This document shows, piece after piece, positions 59,020 to 64,000 of a DNA stretch of 64,000 nucleotides. Source of the stretch: Variovorax sp. CF313 (GTDB lineage: Bacteria > Pseudomonadota > Gammaproteobacteria > Burkholderiales > Burkholderiaceae_C). The stretch's first letter is position 1; each line of letters starts with the position of its first letter. The position numbers and the translations under genes were made by a program. The notes beneath the pieces were generated by a model. It saw only the letters and a program-made list of their open reading frames with translations, was not told where the DNA came from and searched no databases. The DNA is taken from assembly GCF_000282635.1 (NCBI RefSeq), contig NZ_AKIW01000033.1:162740-226739 (forward strand), written 5' to 3'.

Positions 59020-60364
59020 GGACTTCCTGCAGCAGCGGGCTGAGCACATACTCGATCACGCGGCGCGTGCCGGTCTTGACCTCGACGTTCACCGACATGC
59101 CCGGGCTCAGAGTCGCCGGCTTGCCATCGACCTCCAACGTCGATGCGCCGAGCAGCACCTTGGCCGAATAGATCAGCCTCTTTTTCTCGTCCTGCTGCTT
59201 CTCGTCTTCGATGGCATCGTGCGATACGTGCGTCACCTTGCCCGACAAGGTGCCGTACTTGGTGTAGTCGAACGCATCCACCTTGACCTGAGCGTCCTGG
59301 CCTTCGCGCACGAAGCCGATGTCCTTGTTCTCGAGGAAGGCCTCGACCTCCACCGAATCCTGCTGCGGCACGATCAGCATCAGCGGCTGCGCCGCCGGCA
59401 CGACACCACCGACGGTGTGCACCGTGAGCTGCTGCACGGTCCCGTCGACCGGCGCCGTGAGCTTGAGCAATTTGCTGTGCGAATCGGCGCGCACCGCATC
59501 CTGTCGCGCGCCGCTCTCGATGCGGCCGCCCTCGGTCAATGCATCAAGCGCGTCCTTCTTGGTCTGCGCGATCAGCGCCGAGCGCTGGTTGCGGGCATCC
59601 GCGAGCTGGCCTTGCAATTCGACGCGGGCACGTTCCTTGTCGAGGTAGGCGTGCTCCGAAACATCGTGGTTGCGCGACAGTTCCTTGTAGTCACTCGCTT
59701 GCTGGGCGGCCAGCGCCAAAGCCTGGCCGAAGCGATGGATGTCGCCGTCGATACGGTCCAACTTGGTGCGGAAGTCTTTGTACTGGCCCTCGAGGTGGCT
59801 TTGTTCGGCGCGCCGCTGCTCGGGCGGCACGTGGTCGAGCGCGGGCAACTGCGGCACGCTCAATGTATCGACACCCCGAATCAGCGCCCTGGAGCGCGCG
59901 GCCTGCAGGGTCGCCACCACGGCATCGCCGGACGCCTTGTCTCGCTCCGCGTCCGTTGCGCTGGTGTCCAGCTCGAGCAAAGGCTCGCCAGCCTTGACGA
60001 ATTGGCCTTCGACCACGTGCAACGCATGCACGCTGGCGACGTCGACCGAGGCAATGCTCTTGGTGCGTCCACTCGCAATCACCTTGCCTGTCGCATTCAC
60101 CACGATGTCAATCTTCCCCAGGATGGACCATGCGAGCACGGCGGCAACCAAGGTCATCAGCACCCGCGCGGTCCAGCGCGCCGTCGAGGACACGGGACGT
60201 TCCTGCAGCGCCAGCGCCGCCGGCAGGAATTCGGCCTCGTCTTCATTGAATAGCCCCAGGCTGCGGTCGTTGCGGCGAGCCCAGTGGGCAGCGAAGACAG
60301 CGCGATAGTGCGCCAGTAAGCCGCCATAGGCCTGCGCGCGATGTTTGAGGTGTGGAAGGCTCAT
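58997..60364 (-). CDS. HlyD-like membrane fusion protein (type I secretion)
   Basis: This 455-residue periplasmic adaptor has a cytoplasmic N-terminus of about 65 residues, one membrane helix (VLMTLVAAVLAWSILGKID), a first lipoyl half (NATGKVIASGRTKSI), a long coiled-coil hairpin, and a second half with APVDGTVQQLTVHTVGGVV. It ends with the conserved beta domain (GMSVNVEVKTGTRRVIEYVL). The start overlaps the ABC transporter stop (ATGA). Confidence 0.93.
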   Translation of the reverse strand: MSLPHLKHRAQAYGGLLAHYRAVFAAHWARRNDRSLGLFNEDEAEFLPAALALQERPVSSTARWTARVLMTLVAAVLAWSILGKIDIVVNATGKVIASGRTKSIASVDVASVHALHVVEGQFVKAGEPLLELDTSATDAERDKASGDAVVATLQAARSRALIRGVDTLSVPQLPALDHVPPEQRRAEQSHLEGQYKDFRTKLDRIDGDIHRFGQALALAAQQASDYKELSRNHDVSEHAYLDKERARVELQGQLADARNQRSALIAQTKKDALDALTEGGRIESGARQDAVRADSHSKLLKLTAPVDGTVQQLTVHTVGGVVPAAQPLMLIVPQQDSVEVEAFLENKDIGFVREGQDAQVKVDAFDYTKYGTLSGKVTHVSHDAIEDEKQQDEKKRLIYSAKVLLGASTLEVDGKPATLSPGMSVNVEVKTGTRRVIEYVLSPLLQEVHESLRER

Positions 60365-62529
60365 TGCATGACCGCCAACGCTGGCGGCGCCGCCATGGCC
60401 ACCGTGCCCGACTGCAGGTTGTAGAGATGCCGGTAGATGCCGGCCTGGTTGCCCAGCAGTTCGGCATGTGAACCCTCTTCCGCGATCTGTCCACGCTCCA
60501 TCACGATGATCCGGTTCGCTTCGCGCACGGCCGACAGGCGGTGCGCGATGATCAGCACTGTGCGGCCCTTACAGATGAGGCGCATGTTGTCCTGAATGAT
60601 CTTTTCCGATTCGTAGTCCAGCGCGCTGGTGGCCTCGTCGAAGATCAGAACCCGTGGATTGGTGATCAGGGCACGCGCGATGGCGACCCGCTGACGCTGC
60701 CCACCCGACAAGCCGGTGCCATGTTCACCGACCATCGTGTCATAGCCCTCGGGCAGCTCGCTGATGAACTCGTGCGCGCCGGCCAGCTTGGCCGCGGCCA
60801 TGATGGCTTCGATCGGGAGTGCGGGGTTGGACAGCGCGATGTTGTCGCGGATGCTGCGGTTGAACAGGGTGTTCTCTTGCAGCACGACGCCGATCTGCTG
60901 TCGCAGCGACGTGGTGTCGATCAACGCCAGATCCTGCCCGTCGACCATCACCCGGCCTCGGTCGGGGACATAGAGGCGCTGCACCAGCTTCGTCAGGGTG
61001 CTCTTGCCCGAGCCTGAGCGGCCGACGATGCCGATCACCTCGCCGGGGTGCACCTTGAGGTTCACCGCGCGCAGTACGTCGGGAGCATCAGGCCGGTAGC
61101 GAAACGACACCTGGTCGAACTCGATCTCGCCGGAGATTCTGGGAATGCGGGTCTTCTGGCCCGCGACCTCGGTGCGCGCATTGAGGATGTCGCCCAGGCG
61201 CTGCATGGAGATGCCCACCTGCTGGAAGTCGTTCCAGAGTTGGGCGAGCCGGATGATGGGCGAGGCCACTTGGCCAGCCAGCATGTTGAAGGCGACGAGC
61301 TGGCCCACAGTGAGCTTGTTGTCGACCACGAGCGTGGCGCCGATCCACATGATCGCGGCAGTGACCAGCTTGCTGACCAGCGTCACACCACCACCAGCGA
61401 CCATGCCCACGTTGGTGGCGGACAGGCCCGCGGATACGTACGCGGCGAGCTGCTTGTCCCATTTCTGGGTCCAGCGCGGCTCAACGGCCATGGCCTTGAC
61501 GGTGTCGATGCCACTGATGGTTTCGACCAGGAAGGACTGGTTTTCTGCGCTGCGATTGAATTTCTCGTTGAGGCGCGCGCGCAGGATGGGCGTGAAGACG
61601 ATGGACAGAAGCCCGTACAACGGGATGGAGGCCAGCACAACCAAGGTCAGCCAGACGCTGTACCAGAGCATGACGGCCAGAAAGACGAAGGAGAACAGCA
61701 AGTCCATCACCAACGTGATGGCGTTGCCGGTCAGGAAGGAGCGGATGTTCTCCAGCTCGCGGATGCGCGCGACCGAGTCGCCGACTCGCCGGGCTTGGAA
61801 ATAACTGATGGGCAGAGACAGCAGGTGCCGGAAGAGTCGCGCACCCAGTTCGACGTCGATCTTGCTGCTCGTGTGGGCGAAGACGTACGTGCGGATGCCG
61901 GTAAGCAGGGCTTCGAACAACGTGGCGCACAGTAGGCCGATGGCGATGACGTTGAGGGTTTTCATGGCGTGGTTGACCAGCACCTTGTCCATGACGACCT
62001 GGAAGAACATTGGGGTGACCAGCCCGATGATCTGCAGCACCAGGGAGATCAGCACGACCTCGCCCAGAAGCTTTCGGTACTTGATGAGGGCGGGAATGAA
62101 CCAACTGAAGTCGAACTTGGCGATGTCGCCGGCGTAGGTGGCCTTCGAGGTGAAGAAGATCAGATCGCCCGACCACTGGGCGAGGAAGGTGTCGAGGGGG
62201 AGCACTTGCGGTGCTTCTCCCGCACGCTGGATCAGGATGCGCGCCATGCCTCCTGGTTGCTGTCCCTCCACTGCGGCGCCCGCGTCGTATCGACCGACGA
62301 TCAGGAATCGGCCCTCACGGTCCAATGCCACTGCCGGCAGGGGCGCGCGGCCCAGCCGCTCAGGAGGTTGATGAACGAGCTTGGCGGTCAGGCCGAGCCG
62401 CTGGGCCGCGAGGAGGATCGTCGGCGCAGTGAACGGTTCGTGCCCGAACTCGTGGCGCAGCAGGGCCTCGTCGACGGCCACGCCGTGGTAGCCCGCCATC
62501 ATCATGAGCGAGAGGAGTCCGGTATCCAT
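60361..62529 (-). CDS. Type I secretion ABC transporter with C39-like domain (HlyB/LapB type)
   Basis: This is a 722-residue ABC exporter. Residues 1-130 form a C39-like domain that starts MDTGLLSLMMMAGYHG. The DCG triad of active C39 peptidases is DTG here, so the catalytic Cys is missing and the domain should only dock substrate, as in HlyB/LapB. A six-helix membrane domain follows, then the ATPase with Walker A GRSGSGKST (503-511), signature LSGGQRQR and Walker B LIFDEATSALD. It is followed by the adaptor and TolC-like genes, with its RTX-type substrate upstream. Confidence 0.93.
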   Translation of the reverse strand: MDTGLLSLMMMAGYHGVAVDEALLRHEFGHEPFTAPTILLAAQRLGLTAKLVHQPPERLGRAPLPAVALDREGRFLIVGRYDAGAAVEGQQPGGMARILIQRAGEAPQVLPLDTFLAQWSGDLIFFTSKATYAGDIAKFDFSWFIPALIKYRKLLGEVVLISLVLQIIGLVTPMFFQVVMDKVLVNHAMKTLNVIAIGLLCATLFEALLTGIRTYVFAHTSSKIDVELGARLFRHLLSLPISYFQARRVGDSVARIRELENIRSFLTGNAITLVMDLLFSFVFLAVMLWYSVWLTLVVLASIPLYGLLSIVFTPILRARLNEKFNRSAENQSFLVETISGIDTVKAMAVEPRWTQKWDKQLAAYVSAGLSATNVGMVAGGGVTLVSKLVTAAIMWIGATLVVDNKLTVGQLVAFNMLAGQVASPIIRLAQLWNDFQQVGISMQRLGDILNARTEVAGQKTRIPRISGEIEFDQVSFRYRPDAPDVLRAVNLKVHPGEVIGIVGRSGSGKSTLTKLVQRLYVPDRGRVMVDGQDLALIDTTSLRQQIGVVLQENTLFNRSIRDNIALSNPALPIEAIMAAAKLAGAHEFISELPEGYDTMVGEHGTGLSGGQRQRVAIARALITNPRVLIFDEATSALDYESEKIIQDNMRLICKGRTVLIIAHRLSAVREANRIIVMERGQIAEEGSHAELLGNQAGIYRHLYNLQSGTVAMAAPPALAVMQ

Positions 62530-62652
62530 GCCATCCCTGAATTCATCGCCTGTCGCGCGGTGCGCAGGTGTTCTTAATTGAGAAGTGCGCCCGACTGCGT
62601 TGCAGCCAGGGGCGTGGGAGCGATGCCCTCGATACCTCGTGCGGGATCTCTA

Positions 62653-64000
62653 TCAGTGCGCGGCAGCCAGCAGTGGTGCGGTGACTTGCGGATTGTTTGC
62701 CGCGATCGAACTCGTCTGCGCTGACAGAGGCGGCGCGAAACTTCCCATCGCGTTGACAAGTTGATCGATCGAGGTCATTGCCGCGACCTGGGCGGCCGAG
62801 TCCGCCGGGACGATCGGAATTCCGGGCGGTAGCATCAAACTTCTGAAGTCAAAATCCACTCCATCAATATTGCCCGAAGTGCCATCGGTCCATGTAAACG
62901 TGCTCGCGTCAATCAGTGTGTTGCCGTTGCTGTTCTGATTGAGCAAAGTGGCATTGAGGTTGATTGAGGAGATCCCAAGTTGATCCAGCGATTGCAACTG
63001 ACCGCTAGTGAAACTCGCGGTTCCGTCGGAAACCCAGACGCGCAGATCCTTCCAGGCTTGATCGCGACTGTCGATGACGCCGTCGTTATTGCTGTCGAGC
63101 TTCTTCAGCGCGCTGAAACCCGCGACCAACTGACTGTCCTGTGTCACCGGTGCGTCGGGTGTGGCGGGGTTGTAGACCAGCATGCCTTCGCCTGTTGTCG
63201 CCCAGCCTGTCCGAACCGGTTGACCATTGTTCAGCACGTCGAAGGTTGCCGTGGATGTCGCACGTGACTGGGTTTGGACGGCTCCACCCGTCAAGTTCAG
63301 CAGCAATGGGTCGAACTCGTCGTACCAAACGTCGTCGTAGTACGTCGAGTCATTCGACACCATGTCTCCCCCGAGAGAGTCGCCTTGGCCAAACGAATAG
63401 TCGCCGGCCCCGTACGCGAGCATGGTGTCGTAGTTCCCGAAGGTCAGATCGTTGTTGCCGGTTACGTAAGCCGTGAGGCCCCTGGCATCCACGTCCAGGA
63501 TGTCGCCCGAAGCCGTGAGGTACATATTGGCACCGGTATCGTGGATCGTGTCGTTGGTTGCGCCTATGGCAGTGCCGACCGTATCGTTGGAGCCCGTGAC
63601 CAACGCGACCGTGCCGTTGTTGCGCATGTCGATCGTGTCGCCGCTGGTCCACATCGTCATGTAGTTGCCCGCATCGAGAATGTCGTTGCCTGTGGCTCCG
63701 ACGGCCGTGCCGATGTTGTCGTTGTTGCCGGTGACCGTAGCGACCGTGCCGTTGGCACGCATGTCGATCGTGTCGCCGCTGGTCCACATCGTCATGTAGT
63801 TGCCGGAATCGAGGATGTCGTTGCCCGTGGCTCCGACGGCCGTGCCGATGTTGTCGTTGTTGCCGGTGACCGTGGCGACCGTGCCGTTGGCACGCATGTC
63901 GATCGTGTCGCCGCTGGTCCACATCGTCATGTAATTGCCGGAGTCCAGAATGTCGTTGCCTGTGGCTCCGACGGCCGTGCCGATGTTGTCGTTGTTGCCG
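62653..64000 (-). CDS. RTX-related repeat protein, type I secretion substrate (5' part outside window)
   Basis: About 449 C-terminal residues are visible, still in frame at the window edge. They hold near-identical 45-residue repeats (GNNDNIGTAVGATGNDIL... DTIDMRANGTVATVT), then degenerate copies. The domain typical of large RTX proteins follows, with DEFDPLLLNLTGG, FDVLNNGQPVRTGW and GEGMLVYNP. Next comes an EF-hand-like Ca site (LDSNNDGVIDSRD) and a C-terminal region that should carry the secretion signal. It lies 123 bases upstream of the type I transporter gene. Likely a calcium-dependent surface or adhesion protein. Confidence 0.8.
   Translation of the reverse strand, partial: GNNDNIGTAVGATGNDILDSGNYMTMWTSGDTIDMRANGTVATVTGNNDNIGTAVGATGNDILDSGNYMTMWTSGDTIDMRANGTVATVTGNNDNIGTAVGATGNDILDAGNYMTMWTSGDTIDMRNNGTVALVTGSNDTVGTAIGATNDTIHDTGANMYLTASGDILDVDARGLTAYVTGNNDLTFGNYDTMLAYGAGDYSFGQGDSLGGDMVSNDSTYYDDVWYDEFDPLLLNLTGGAVQTQSRATSTATFDVLNNGQPVRTGWATTGEGMLVYNPATPDAPVTQDSQLVAGFSALKKLDSNNDGVIDSRDQAWKDLRVWVSDGTASFTSGQLQSLDQLGISSINLNATLLNQNSNGNTLIDASTFTWTDGTSGNIDGVDFDFRSLMLPPGIPIVPADSAAQVAAMTSIDQLVNAMGSFAPPLSAQTSSIAANNPQVTAPLLAAAH
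63560..64000. repeat. Tandem 135-bp repeats in the RTX-like gene
   Basis: A marker (CATGTCGATCGTG) recurs at 63625, 63760 and 63895, exactly 135 bases apart, and neighbouring sequence is almost identical. At least three units are visible, and the array continues past the window edge. Confidence 0.85.

Larger units (their letters stand above)
46155..64000. mobile_element. Putative integrated mobilisable island, left end (right end outside window)
   Basis: The left boundary is a duplicated tRNA-Lys 3' segment. The interior carries a primase, MobC, relaxase, MobB-like and ParB-like proteins plus several unknown genes, and then a type I secretion module with its repeat-protein substrate. Base composition and codon use shift (a clear AT-rich block at about 49.9-50.5 kb). 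Because the tRNA is read leftward and only its 3' part is at this end, the reconstituted tRNA should lie at the right end, beyond 64,000. No integrase or conjugation pilus genes are seen. The inclusion of the secretion module rests on this polarity argument and is less certain than the 46-57.4 kb part. Confidence 0.62.

Noticed and set aside
63560..64000. Repeat array considered as CRISPR
   Set aside because: 135-base units with no unique spacers, in frame and coding a 45-residue repeat.

Overview
The window is high-GC DNA from a betaproteobacterium of the Comamonadaceae. Gene content and protein character (rimP-nusA-infB-rbfA, yejABEF, dapC-dapD-pilU-like-dapE-prmB, a type IV pilus ATPase, CysB, DUF3309) suggest Variovorax or a close relative. 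The genus is an inference; no 16S rRNA gene is present.

Positions 1-46,150 are ordinary chromosome. On the minus strand lie the translation/transcription operon rimP-nusA-infB-rbfA (rbfA runs off the left edge) and a yejA-yejB-yejE-yejF peptide ABC importer followed by an MFS permease. Then come fabI, a periplasmic-type ATP-dependent DNA ligase, a large PLP-dependent basic amino acid decarboxylase, an NfeD/SPFH membrane pair, tRNA-Ser(GGA), a lone receiver-domain protein, a branched-chain amino acid binding lipoprotein, the pepA-holC-hypothetical operon diverging from lptF-lptG-cbiX, cysB with an aminotransferase, and hrpA. After hrpA come an unusual soluble AAA/M41-type metalloprotease fusion, argA, a LysE exporter, the dap cluster with an embedded PilU-like ATPase, prmB, an ABC-F protein, and a divergent XRE/S24 repressor pair.

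From about 46,155 rightward the sequence looks like an integrated mobile island. Its left edge is a duplicated 3' piece of a tRNA-Lys gene on the minus strand. The tRNA terminator (46,100-46,127) lies on the chromosomal side, so the intact tRNA and the right edge should lie beyond 64,000. The island first carries a plasmid-like backbone: two unknown minus-strand proteins, a small DNA-binding-like protein, a possible Rep protein, an AT-rich primase, a candidate oriT, MobC, a ColE1-type relaxase with an overprinted MobB-like gene, a translationally coupled putative metallopeptidase, a repeat array that may be a centromere or origin, and a four-gene operon with a ParB-like protein. No integrase, ParA or T4SS gene is visible, so it looks mobilisable rather than self-transmissible.

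The right end (57,508-64,000) is a complete type I secretion module on the minus strand: TolC-like outer membrane factor, HlyD-like adaptor and HlyB/LapB-like ABC transporter. Upstream of it is the 3' part of its probable substrate, a large RTX-related repeat protein with near-identical 135-bp repeats that runs off the right edge. The most noteworthy area is the relaxase block at 51.0-55.2 kb, with overlapping genes, stop/start coupling and a nearby repeat array.
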